Shown: positions 1-13,600 of the stretch, one piece after another
How positions within the stretch are numbered: the first letter of the stretch is position 1
Layout of the letters: every line of letters begins with the position of its first letter
From: Seriola aureovittata
Lineage: Eukaryota > Chordata > Actinopteri > Carangiformes > Carangidae
Assembly: GCF_021018895.1 (NCBI RefSeq)
Contig: NC_079378.1
Span: forward strand, 9,297,501 to 9,361,500
Direction: 5' to 3'
Length of the DNA: 64,000 bases
Notes under the pieces: model-generated
What the model was told of the DNA's origin: nothing
Databases searched by the model: none
What the model saw: only the letters and a program-made list of their open reading frames with translations
Position numbers and translations under genes: made by a program

Positions 1-262
1 CAGTGAACCACAACATCCTGCAGTCTCCGCCATGGGCATCTTGAGCAAAGAGTTTTTTTGGGTTGAATCCTATCTCACTGGGTGCTCCTACAGGGTATGA
101 TGGCAAGGACAAAATCCCATCCCATCCCCACAGGAGTGCCCCAAAAATCTGTACTGGGATCCCTCCTCTTTGAAATATACAGGCCTTACCTGCCTCCCAC
201 CTCTTGGTCCAGGCCACGATTATCTCTTGCCTCGACTACTGCAACGCTGTTCTGGTGGGCCT
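1..262 (+). mobile_element. L2-type LINE reverse-transcriptase relic, internally deleted
   Basis: Read forward with one or two frameshifts, this stretch gives the typical order of a fish L2/CR1-clade reverse transcriptase: a VNHNIL-like start, SYLTG, then GVPQ.SVLG.LLF. The catalytic ADD block that should follow is absent. The sequence instead jumps near 190-200 to a downstream ORF2 segment resembling LDYCNA-LVGLP, so a few hundred bases have been lost. It is dead because of frameshifts, a stop and the deletion. It lies in an adgrg4 intron upstream of the first visible exon and is cut by the window edge. The family assignment is from remembered motifs, not a search. A second relic of the same type lies at 18.8-19.4 kb. 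Confidence 0.75.
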
Positions 263-468
263 CCCTTCACACACGGTGAAAATTAGATTCAGAGTATAGC
301 AAAGGAAAGGGAAGCATGACAAGTTGAATTATACTCTTTTGTTTCTACATTGTGTTCTTTTGGCTCTGGGGAAACTGACAACTAAAAGATTTTGCTGTTT
401 CAGGTTCTGTGATAATTTTAGTGTGTATTTGACTCTTCTGTGCATCATAATACCTTCTTCTCTCCTAG

Positions 469-1637
469 ATCACACTGTCAACTCTTCTGAGTTCTTTTCC
501 TCCTCATACCGCAAACTGGCCCCCAATGGGACACTCACTCTGGGTGTGGCACACCTCGGCAGTAATATCCAGACTTTTCCATTAACCGGTGTGTTTGGCA
601 AATTATCTCTGTTTCGGCTGTGGGGGCGAGAGCGCAACAAGCAGGAAGTGACATCCCTGTACTGTACAGAAGGGGACCTGGTGAATTGGGAGATGGACAA
701 CTGGGACACTAAAATGTGTACTCTGCTCCCTGATTCCAGCCTGCAGTGTGGTGAGACAATGGAAAACGTCCTTTACATCAACTACAATACGTTTTCTCTG
801 CTTATTTCGACTGAAATCAAGTGCTTTATTTAAGCCACATTTACCACAGCACCTGCAATTTCGAGTATCGACATGTTGAATATTTTTAGTCAGCTTCTGA
901 TTCATTTTGATGCAGTAAATGGTCTGTCAGTTTCATCAAGCGTTTTACAGCTGCTTCCAGCCTCACTGGCAGCCACAGTGTCTGCCTTTTGTTTATGTCC
1001 TCAGCCCTCAGATTAAATATTGACCACCCGTCTTTTTGTCAGATGAGTAAATATAGAAGCCATTCTACGATCAATAACAATAAGATAAGAGGCATTAATC
1101 ACACAGCTGTCACAGGTTGTTATTTTCTCTCTGCAAAGGTGGAACTGACTGTAACTTTCACCTTAAAACTAATGGCAACACTTAGCTTTACTTTTACTTT
1201 ACTTAAGTAAACCTAAACCTCTTGGACAAAATTGCCATTGAATATTAATTGATAAATATATTTTGGTTTTCACAAAACTGTTCTCATCATCATATTTAAT
1301 ATTTCCTCTTTTGTATATCATAATGCATTAGTTCATAATGAAAGACAATTTACATAAAACAGAGACAAAACCGGTTTAAAAAAAAGTTAGACATATGCTT
1401 AATACTGAGCTGTACTTGGCAGATATATATGTTTTATTTTTATATGTCGTGTTACTACTACATTTCAATGTACTTGTACTTTCTGTTTACATTTACAGAT
1501 ACTCTATAGTGTCTCATATTCTCTTTGGTTGTTTGGCAGAATGGTCTTTTTACGAAGTGAGACTGAAGTTTGACATCATTTGTTACGATGGGAACAACAC
1601 AGAGCCCTACACTGCCAGAGAGATCGCACATCACTGG
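469..1637 (+). other. adgrg4: adgrg4 exons for C-terminal half of the pentraxin-like (PTX/LamG) domain
   Basis: Exon 469-750 (phase 1 to 1) follows a pyrimidine-rich acceptor and ends at a GTGAGA donor. It encodes a NGTL.LG.A strand, a G.L..FRLW strand, CTEGD and WE.D.WD, ending in a Cys. This order fits the last strands of the pentraxin-like domain at the N-terminus of ADGRG4 and ADGRG6. Exon 1540-1637 joins in phase (a G plus AA makes Glu) and starts the stalk with a YEVRLKF strand, two Cys in the region and an NNT glycosylation site. The first half of the domain must be encoded left of the window. Confidence 0.8.
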
Positions 1638-4600
1638 GTAACAGAAACAAAGAAACCAATATACAGAAATAAAGAAAATAAAAAAAACACAGATATTATA
1701 AATTAAATCGCAAAAAACTGACCTGAAGATGTTCTGTATATTACACTCTGAATATTGACACTGTTTATTCTTCCTGTCACTTTGGGCCGCTGAACACAAA
1801 ATGCAGTAGATTATGAAATAACTGCTGGATAATTTTGTAACTTGTTGAAATGTAATGGATGAAGGTTGAACTGCATTAAATTGTAGAGGTGTGACTTTGT
1901 TCACCTGCAGTAACTATCAGCAGTTGTAACGCTGCTATTTGCTGTTTGTTCCTGCAGATCAGAGAGGTGTTGCCGGCCAGCATGTATTTAAACAGAGTGT
2001 CTGTGTTTGAAGTGACCAGGTAAGAGAAGCTTCAGGTTTACAACACTGACTGCCAAGACTCGTAGTATATTTTGTAATAAAAATACCAGTGAATGTCACT
2101 TTGTGTCGCATCAACTAAACCATATTTTGTAGTATATGACAGAGAGGGGGAACGGATGGGCCATAAGCTCACAGAGTTTCTCTGATCTCTTACGCAGATC
2201 CAGTTCAGAGGACAGCCTCGTAAAAACATCACATGTAGACAGGCTGGTAAGCAAACACATTAGAGCCTGACTGATGAATTAACAAGGCCGTTACATATCA
2301 GCCGATATTGGCTTACAGCAGATATAGCTGCATGAAGGTGTATGTTTGCCAGTAAGTTAAAGAAACTACAGTGCAGACACATAAAACTAATGTTTGCGGT
2401 ACTTTGAGATTTAATTACAAAATGTCTCTCTCAGTACTTGCCTTGATAACAATCCTTTAATAATTAAATCTAAGGCATTCTTATTAAAAATGTTTGTTTA
2501 TGTTATGTGTTTATATAAAAAATCTGAATTACCACCTCACGGTTGTATGCCTCCACCAATCTGTCCAGTTCTTATTTACATGTATATTTGTAGTTTTGGA
2601 CAAAAATGTGTAGTCACAATGACCCTTGACCAACAAAATCAAACAGTTCAACCTTGAGTCCCAGTGAACGTTTTACGCTTATACTGCTCTTCTGTCTGAC
2701 TGACAGACACCCCCTGGAAAAATGCCTGTGGCTGAGGCATAAAAACATACTGGCAAATATAAGAGTCTCAGATATTGAGTTAATGGCCTCAGTAACCCAG
2801 TATTAGTCAGGCTCTAAGGCATGTATAATTTCTTCGGCTAAAGTCTATGTTGTCGTTAAAAAAGTAAAAAAAATTAAATAAAAAGTATTATTTGATGTAT
2901 GTATGTGATGGTAAATGTAATGTGTCTTTTACCCTTCAGGTGCGGTGGACTTCCCCTAATATTAACGGGTAACATGGTTCAGGTTTACTGTTTCACTTAA
3001 TAAGATGGTCAACTATAGGGTTCAAGATAAATTTCCAGCTCAAAAGATATCCTCACATTATAGAATTTATCTATATGTAAACGTAAAGTACGACTCAAAT
3101 AAATTTCCATTCTCAGACAAACTCCTCTGATCTAAATGCTGTATATAAATCAGATACTGAAATTCTACAGTGAGGCAGAACTAACAAGAAAAATTACATC
3201 TCATAATGGCAGCAAAGAAATCATCAGTATGTCACATCATTCTCTCTGGAGGAAAAATCTGCCTAATTTTTAAGGGGCCATAAGCCAAAATACCTGGAAA
3301 CCACTGCTGTAGAAGACAGTAAACACTCTCTGCATCCTTTAACTCTCCCCTGTAGGTTTGAATGTCTGGTTCATGTAAGTGTTATTCCCAGCTTGGATGT
3401 CGCAACTGTGCAAAATGAGATTTACATGGACCTTAAGGTGCCCTACCATCACCCCAATCGTCTGCTACAGCTGTTCGTTTATGAAGAAAGCATACACACC
3501 ACACCTATTGGTAGGACATAGTTCTTGCTATGCGTGAGTGTGTTCGGCTGAGCTTTACAGAAAAACTCATAGTGACCTTTTTCTATTTCTAGAAAGCTTC
3601 TCTACTGCCACCACCAGTCCTCCTGAGGTGGTGACAAAGCCCTCTCCAGTCACAACCACCACCTCTACGACTTCAACTACAACTACAACTACAACCACAA
3701 CATCACCTTCTACTTTCTCCCCAACCACCACACTTAAAGCCACAACCACCAGCGCCAGCACAAGTACTTCTACTGGTGCAGTCACAGTCACAACCACCAC
3801 CAGCACCACCACCACCACAAGCCCTACAAATATCTCTGGTCAGTCTGATCATTTTTAGTCATACAAATGTTTTGTGATGATGCCTTAGGAAAAAAAAAAA
3901 AAAAAAAAAGTTTCTTTAAGTTCAGGATGGTTTTGTTTTGTCTCCATCTTCTCTGCAGAGCTGTATTTTGAGGTCAAGGTGAATGTGTCCATAAGAGGAG
4001 TGTGTGACCCAGAACAGATTCTCTCTACCTGGGTGCGTCTCACAGAACAGCACTGCTCTATCATTCTTTAACGTGTCCATTTAAGCAGTCTATAATCCCT
4101 GTCTTTAAAAAATGTTTAATATAAATATCCATGTTTATGTTAAGGAGGAAGAAGAATTACAAACTGCTGTTATACTGGAAATTTACAAAAGTAAGCTGTG
4201 CAACCAACCTCAGGCAGTTGCTGCGACATGTTACCATTGAAATAGGGGGAAAAGACAGATACATGGTTGAAATAGTTAAACTAAACACATGGATATTTAG
4301 CTCAAAGTAATGAAAACAGTTGAGCAGCTGAGATTCATGAAAAATAGTTAAAATAGTTAAGTGAAATAAACATCCGCCTTTCGTTCCAAGTGGTAGTGTA
4401 CTACAAATCTAAAGCAACCTAAACAGATAATTCAACTGTATGAAAAAAAGTGTCATAACCATATCCTCTTTTATTTAACTAACAGTCTTAGATAACATCC
4501 AGTATCATGAAAACATATTTGGAACATGAAGGGTGGTGCTGAGCTCACCTCACAGTCCTGAGGATACGTTACAGATGGGTCAGGGGCCGCTGTACTAGTC

Positions 4601-7600
4601 TTTTATTTAATCTTCACAACGGACCATGCTGAGATTTCTCTGACTCCTCACAGCTCAACTCGAGTCTGCCCGATGACATGATGAGAGTGCTCGACCTCCA
4701 GCTGCTCACAAAAGCTACAAGGTAGAGTCCACCGCCACAGCATCAGCTCACGCGTCCTCTTCCAGAAATGTCACACAACCTGATGCACTTGAACGACTTT
4801 GAATGTTGATCTCGCTTTCAGATATCATCCGCACCCGCAGTCAAACCAAACTGATGGAGTAAGTAAAAAAATTAAACTCATTATAGGTTTTGCAAACTGA
4901 TGCTGATATTACTATTTTCATGCCACGGAATTACACCTATTAAATATTTGCAGAGTTTTAGATTTTTAATTTTTTGTAGAGGAAAAACCTTTCCACTGAA
5001 AACCATAATACAAAATTTCATTTACATTAAAAAATAGCTGGTAAATGAAATTAATGAATTATTTTGTGGATGCCACTGACAAAACTGGTTTATTCTTTGT
5101 ATGGTCTATCTTGAACTGAAACTGCCAATATATATTTTTTTTTTTTTTTTCTTACAGGTGTTTGTACACAGAGTTTCAAGGTATGGATAATGCAGCTCTA
5201 CACGATTTCACTTAGATCAAGAAGCAATTAAAGTAAACTGAAGGAAATGATTACATGAAATGGAGAGAACACAATAAGGGAATAATGAAATGGTGCGAGT
5301 ATAACAGGCGGCTCAACAGGCGTGTTTACTTTTACAAAATGCATTCCAATTTTAAGTTGTAATTTCATACGTGTAATACATCTATTTATGCTTCCTAAAA
5401 GTGTAGTATTTGAAAAACACTTATACACTTATAATACATTGCATTTGCTTTGCATGTTAATCCATTATATCATTAAGAGGAACTCATACTGTGTTACTGT
5501 CTTCAGAGAGAGCTGCATTTTCCAGGTTCAGGTCATGATGTCGCTGTCAGACACACAGGAAATGGAAGAGCAGTTACGACACCTACTGCTGATGCCTTAT
5601 TACAACGGCTCCATCACTATAGCGACCGAGGACATTCAAATAAGCCGCATATGTGAGTGAGGTTCATTTATATAATATAAAATTACTTTAAAAAATAAAA
5701 AATTCTTTCTGTCTTAGTCTCTTTCTCCCTGTGTTGCTGACTCAGTGATAATAAAGTGCAATGCAGAATCCCACCAGACGAGGAAAGGCCTGTTTGAGTG
5801 GCCCGCCACCTCAGGAGGGAAAAATGCAACTTGGCTGTGCCCAAAAAATCCTCGCCGCTACGCCACCCGACACTGGTGAGAGCTCCGACAGTTCATTCAT
5901 TCATTTTTTACTACTTGTTAATCAGTGTTTCAGGCTAATGCAGGCATATATACAGTATGTTCACAAATTTGTCCTCAACCACTACAAGTAATATAACTGA
6001 TCTGGATGTCTTTGGTAAATATGGGAATATGCTGCTTTTGCTTCTGCTTCCCTCTGTTTTATATTATCATAAGCAGAATATTTTAAAATCTTAAGACTGT
6101 TGGTTGCACAAGAGAAAGACATCATCTTGGGCTCTGAGAAATTGTGATGGATGGATGTTACATTTCTGATATTTTACTTAAGCAGAACTAAAAGAACTTG
6201 TTTCATGTCAACCAGTCTCAGAGTTACTTTTTTGAACTGGGAACTTAGAAAACTAAAATATTTTATATTTTAAATATTCTTTGGATGGTTTTAAACCAGA
6301 CATTTCACATTTTCTACCCGACAACAAGCTCGCTACCTGTGGCTCCAAGCCTGGAAGATCACCGGTGGGGTGTATGTCTCTCCACATATAGAGTATGTGG
6401 GCTCTACAGTATGTCAACACCGGCCTGATTATTGTATCCTCCAGTTGCACTTCCTATTATGATTGATACAGAGTGTGTGACTCTTTTCTCTGTGTGACTA
6501 TACACTCACACGGAGAAAAGAGTACATATATTTAGCTGGGTTGACTCCGCTAACATGAACCGAACACAAGAAAAACACGCGCGCCTCTCTGAGTATTGAT
6601 TACATCCGTTGGCTCATTTTTACACGGCTGTCTCACTGTGTTCACGGCTGTTTCTGTGTTGACTCGCTGTGACAATAATCATTAATGGCTGCTTGTGAGC
6701 TGTGGGAGGCTGTGCTGTAAAAGCATTAATCAGGTGTTCCTTGTCACTAATGAGTGCAGTTAATGGTTAGGTGATTCCCAGATCAAACACTTCACAGCTG
6801 TTTGAGGTTTTATACCATGTCCATCTAGTAGCTATATAAAAAAGGTTGTCAGAGGTTTTAGTATCAGGAGTAAAAGATAAGTAGCTTGTTAATGAAATAA
6901 AATGTGTTTTTTAAGGCTTCTCCTCCCCTGTTTGTCTGACAGTAAGCTGTGTCTCAGTACCCACTGGATGGCCCCAGACCTGGAAGCCTGTCCTCTAGTG
7001 GTGGAAACCATCCCAGATCTGGACCACGTTGAAGTCACTGCTGGTCTGTTGCACACTTTTCACTTCAATTGTCTGTCTGATGCTGTAATTGTCAATCTAG
7101 AAATAATTGCATGATTCAGTCTCAAATCTATGACTCAAAATGTAATTTAAGAGATCCAACAAAAATCATAATGACATACATATTTATAATGTCTAAAACA
7201 CTTCCTCATTAATTGTACTTAAATACAAAATTGAGTTACTTTCTACACCACTATTACTATTTTTTTTACTGTGCTACATTTATTCACTAAATTAAGATAA
7301 TAGTTACTTTGCAGATTCAGATTAGTAATACAAAACTACCCAGCAGCATTAGAATCAAACTAATGTATATTTACCTATGTATGTTAATGTATTTTAAGTA
7401 TATTTTGATACTTAACACTTGTAACAGAGTTTTTACAGAAGGTCAGTACTGACTCTAAGCGAGATCTGTAATATAACGGCACCAGATTTCAACAAGTATC
7501 ATTTACCTCCAGACAATGCACTGGACGTGGTGGAGATGATTGAGGGTTTACTAAGCAACCAATCCACACTCAACTACCACGAGCTGGTGACAGTTCTCAA

Positions 7601-10600
7601 CAAGCTGGAGGACATTGTTGACCTCAGTGTGGTCACACCGAACCTGGGCCAAGCTCTAATCAACATCATCTCTGACATACTGGAGTCTGACAGCAACCTG
7701 CTGCCTTTCACCAACACGTGAGGACGGAAAACTGAGCCAAAAATCCAACCCGCAGAAATCTGCGTAACTTTTCCCCTGTTTCACGTGTGTTTACTAAATC
7801 CTCCTCTGTCGTCCACCACAGTATCCTCAATATCACAGAGGCGGTGGGAGACCGGATGGTGGGCTACGAGGGCTCCTACACCCTGGTTGCTTCTGCCGTT
7901 GCTATCTCAGTGGTGGATGTAGTTCCTGGACAGTTTAGCAGTTTGACTTTCGGAGTGTCATCTGACCGCGCAGGCACAAAGCCTGAGGTGTGTAAATTAA
8001 CAGCAACTGACAAAAGTCATCAAGCTGTTAGACTTATTTTATTTTATATGAATGGGGCAAGAAAAGGGATTAGCATCTTTTGATTCCTCTGGCCATTGAA
8101 AATATGGAGCTTATTACATCATATTATATATTATGCTACAAAACTAAATACATTGATTAAAGTGGCATTAGCATTTAGAGATGACAGTATTTTAGGATTG
8201 TTAAACTACCAATCTACAGATAATATTTTTCATGAGACCAAAGTTTTATACATTTATATTCATATAAAGAGCCTAAAAGCCTGAAGCCAGTGAATATGTC
8301 ATGTCAAAATGAATGAATGAATGAATAATCAACAATAATATATATTTTTTTAAGTCAAAAAGTAAGTCAAAAGTTATAACATATAGAGCTGAGCTTTCGT
8401 CCAGCAGACTCAGAATCTTTCATTACTTGGTCTATAGGAGGAAAGTTTCCAGTGGAAACATTTAACTCTTCACATCTAGTTTCCCCTGTAATTTCCACTT
8501 CAGCAGGTTTGAGGTTGTAAAAATCATCATATTCCACAATGTGTGACAGTCACACATATGGTCTGTATCATCTTCTTCCAGCTCTGCAATGAAGCATGTT
8601 TTTAATGGCTGCACTATTCCATCGAACGGAAATATATGGAATAATTTTAAGACACATTTCCAATTATCATATTTGGTATCTGTTGAAACTTTGAGATCTG
8701 CAATAGAATTATCATAAATCTCTGTGAGTCTGAACGATGTTTGACCACACAGCATGAGTTGGTAGAGACTGACCACATGCTTGTCAGATTTGCCATTTCA
8801 ATGCAGTGGTGTTTAGGCAAAAATGCAATTTAATCTGTATTTGTTAATGTAACTTCTCTCAAATCTACCGACAGGGAGCAGCACTGCTCAAACCATCATT
8901 CACTTTGAGTCTGAACTGAACTGAAGTTCTTTTCTTCGTGTAGATTTTTATCAACAGGTATCCATTCAACAGCACAGTGGCTTTCATTTCCCTGCCGTCG
9001 GCCCTGCAGCACAGCTTCCCACAAAACAGCCTGAACCAGAGCCCGCCACGAGTCCAGTTTCAGTTCTATGGCATACCGATGCTCTTCAAGGTATCAACTT
9101 GTACGAATCCTTTCTTCTGAGTTCTGGAGTTCTATTCATACCCAGTGAGCACCGTTACACTTAAATACTTTGATGCTCACTCCTGCAAACAAACTGATTA
9201 GATGCACGTTAGATAACTGAGTTACTCACATGCGTTTTGTGATAATTTTCAGAACAGCCAAAAGGGTCAGACCCTCAACACGTTTGTGGTGTCAGCCAGT
9301 GTGACCAACGCCTCCTCTCCAATTAAAGACCTTGATGAAGACGTCAAAGTCACGCTCCATCATCTTATACCTAATACAGTAGTATCAGATGGTTCTTATA
9401 AATATGTTTAATCACTGAAGGACATAAATCTGTTTTTTTAGAGTTCTAGCTGTTAACACTCCTTCCAATATACTATAACAATGAATGAGTTAATAATGCT
9501 TTTGATTAACGAATGCATTTTATTTTCATCTCTGTTAAAGCTCTACAAGGACGTACAGTGTGTGTACTGGAACTTCAATAAAAACAGTAGGTCCTGATTT
9601 AAATCACTTCTATCACATTCTTATAAAAGCTGATTGAACTGTGTGACACTAAACGTCCGAGTCATCCTCTCTAGACGGAGACGGAGGCTGGGACGATTAC
9701 GGCTGCAGAAAATACAACAGCAGCTCTGACTACACAACGTGCCTGTGCGATCACCTCACACACTTCGGAGTTCTTCTGGTACAAACCATGTGTTACTGTT
9801 TTACTGTTTCCTTGGAAGAACGCTTTGCTCTCAGAGAGGGACTGCAGCACATTTAAAAAGTTTTGGTAATAGTGGTGACAATGGTAGGAGCAGTACATAC
9901 TGTAGAAGCCAAAGTGGCTCTACACATTTCCCCAGCAGAGGGTGCTCAAAACACAATAATTAAAATAATCCAATCCTATGAATTGTCAAGCAAAGTTGGA
10001 CACAATTATTTTTGACTTGAGCAAGTCATTATTTTGTTTTTACAGACATCAAAAGACACATCATTTCAAAATGAGCATAGTTTTTAGTATGATGTTTTAA
10101 AATGATAATACATAATAACATCAAAGGGTCTTGCAAGACATATTATTTTGACAAAATACACACTTAAAAGACACTTAAAAATACAGTAAGGGTAGAAATT
10201 TCCTATATTTTTGCTACTGTCAAAAATAATCCTCATTAAAATACCAAAAGCAACAGCTGCCTATGGCTCTCATCCCCCTGCCCATTGGTTCCTACAGAGA
10301 ATGGGAATCTTTAAAATATTAAACTTTTATCTTTTAAAAAGGCAAAATACATTTCCAAAAGAGCTGGTGATTGTAGTTTTTAGTATATTCCTCAAATGTC
10401 TTAAAAATGTTTTGTTTTGTTTGACCAACAGTCCAAAACTCAAGATATTCAGTTTTCATAGTAAGACTGTAAGACTGACTGTAGAGTTACCTACTGTTTT
10501 TTTTTTTTTTTTAAACATAGGATTTGATGACAATAACAAATATAAGATCTCACTAGACTTGTCCTGTAAGCTCTGATACCCAATTATTCCACTAATTTAC

Positions 10601-13600
10601 ACACACTATTGCAATGCAGAGCAATTAATTTAAGTGTTTTTCTGAATAGAAAGATAGAGAGATCAGTAGTAGGGGCAGGAGCAGCTACTTTTATTACTGT
10701 ACATGACTTACAATGTGTGTTATTGTTTTATAGTTATTGGTGGCACACTGGAAAATAAATACACACTCAATGTGTGTGTGTGTGTGTGTTTGTGTCTAGG
10801 ATGTCTCTAGGACTCAGGTGGACCCGGCTAATGAGCAGACCCTGACCATTATCACCTATGTCGGTTGTGGAGTCTCATCACTGTTCTTGGGAATCACTGT
10901 TCTCACGTACACAGTGTTCGAGTAAGACTCCAACCACCGAGTTGTTATTTCATAAATGTTTTCTGCTTGTCATACACTGACTATGTTTACAAGCCATCTG
11001 CCGGTAGCTCTGAAATGTCACGTCAGCAGTAACGCAGATAAATTTGAACTTTGTTTAACGGTTCCCTGCTCATACTCAACCACCAAACTATCTGTCCTTC
11101 ATTTCTATAGATAAAAACCATGGATATGTTTTTACCACTATTCTTGCAAATTCAATGCAAATGTTTCTCAAACGTATGACTGCCTTTTCCATAGACCACA
11201 TTGTTTCTCATTGCTACAATTTAGTTTTTTCATTTATTTATTTTTTTACTTTACTGAAGAGTCTTCTTCTGCAACCAGGCAGTACAGAAGTATAACAATG
11301 AAATTCTGCATTGAGCTCAGTGTGATATATATATCTTGAATGCAACTATCACTTCAAAGAAATCTGGGCAATACATCCATATTTGACGCTAATGAGAGAC
11401 TCTGAGAGGGACGTCACTGGAAGTAGGAGAAAAAGTTTCAGTCGTGTTCGTGACACTCAGTTACTGCAGGTTTAATGAAGTGATAAACATAACACTTTAA
11501 CTTTAAAAAATCCCAAAAGTTCATGCTGTTGTGGTCCACACGTAAAAATCTCCTATTTACACCTTTAATGCTCTGTGCTTTACCTTTCATTTTCCTCCCG
11601 TGCTTTCTGTCTCTCTCTCTCACAGGAAGCTTCGTCGAGACTACCCCTCTCAGATCCTCATCAACCTCTCCCTGGCCCTGCTGGGGTTGAACCTGGTGTT
11701 CCTTGTCAACTCCTGGTTGTCCTCCTGGGGTCTGTACGCCCTCTGTGTCGCTGCTGCATCCACGCTGCACTACTTCCTCCTGGCCTCATTCACCTGGATG
11801 GGATTAGAGGCTGTTAACATGTACTTCGCCCTCGTCAAAGTCTTCAATGTCTATGTGCCCTCATACATCCTCAAGTTCTGTGCTCTGGGATGGGGTGAGT
11901 CGGGTGTTCAGCAGAATGACTTTAAGTTAATAGGAGAACGCTGTTGAAATGAGGCTGATGAAAATCATTTAAGCAAGATAACTGATAATTATGATTTCTG
12001 AGGCAGTGACACATGATGTAAAAGTATTTAAACTCTTCCTCCAGGGCTTCCTTTAATGATCTGCATCCTGGTGCTCATCGTGGACAGAGATGCCTACGGC
12101 AGTCACCTCTACACAGATGGTCAGCCTAACTTTGAGTCACTAGACAACTCTAATAACTTGTGAGTTTTTGGCCTCATCGTAGATTCACTGTTAATGTATC
12201 GATGCATCTTTTCAGAAGGGAGACTGAAGATTTTAAAACATAATACTGGTTGGTTGCTGTTACACACCATGTACAATGATGTATGTGCAGAGTCTGTCAC
12301 TAGAAGGCTGTTGTCACATTCATCTGGGGGGGAAAGTTTCTCTGTGCTCACCTTAAATCTGAGTGTCAGACATGTACCAGATGATTTTGTGACATTACAA
12401 CTGGTTCAGAAGCCAATCACGATTCAATATGCAACAACTTACACACAACTCTGGAAATGTGTATGCACACACAATCAAACATATTCTGGATTTATCATTG
12501 AGGAAGAAGGAGTAGATTGAGGGAAAACCATCTCAGATACAAATTATTATTCTAATTGGAGTGTTAGTAAGTCAACATGTCTGAACAGGATCTTTAAACA
12601 TTCAGAGGCAACTACATTCACTGCTTTACTACATTGTACGTGGCTATAAATGGTATTCTGGTTTATTTTGACACGCATCTTGTTACTAATTGTTAAAGCA
12701 AACACCCACTAATATCCAAAAGTGGTCTTAATAGTGCCAAAACTGAAAGTCATGGAACATGATATCAACATATTGATTCGTTGTTTTACTGCTTTTCTCA
12801 AATGAAGTTGAAAAAAATGTGTCCCTACTTTTTTATTAATTACTTTTCCCACTTAACCCTTGTTTCCTCAGCTGTTGGCTACAGGACAATGTGACATTCT
12901 ATGTGTCTGTGGTTGCCTACGCCGTGCTGGTCTTTCTCTTCAACATTGGGGTAAAACATAATTTCCTTAAAGTTCATTCATTAGTTTCAACTATTAACAC
13001 ACTGGCCTGTGTCCACATTTTACTGCTCAATGTATCACAGTATTCTCCTAATTAGCTTTCTAATTGTCACACAGTTTTAGGAGTATCTGCAGACGTTACC
13101 AATTAGGCAGCACTTATTCTTGACCATACTTCAAAACCACAGTAGTGCATACTGTACATCCTAAAATCTGATATCAAAATAAACAGACCAGGCGTTGTAG
13201 CTCACGTAGTCTGACATGACTCCACCAAATCTCCCATTTGAGGGCACTTCATTATTTTATCTCTTATTTTTAATTTCATTATTGTTTTCCTGTAACTTAG
13301 GCACTCTAAACCTTCCTTTGAATCTCTTTTTAGGTTTTTGTGGTGGTTTTGATCCAGATTCGCCACATGCGAGTCAACAGCCCAGCTGGAACCCGCAGTG
13401 GACTAATGCATGACCTAAAGGGTGTTGCCAGTCTTACTTTGTTACTTGGACTAACGTGGACTGTTGGCTTCTTTACCTTTGGGCCAGCCAGAGTAGTTCT
13501 GCTGTACCTGTTCTCGGGACTCAACTCTCTGCAAGGTTGTAGTTTCTTTTCTTTTTTTGTACAAGAGACACTTACTGAAAGCTGAATAATACATGTCTCA

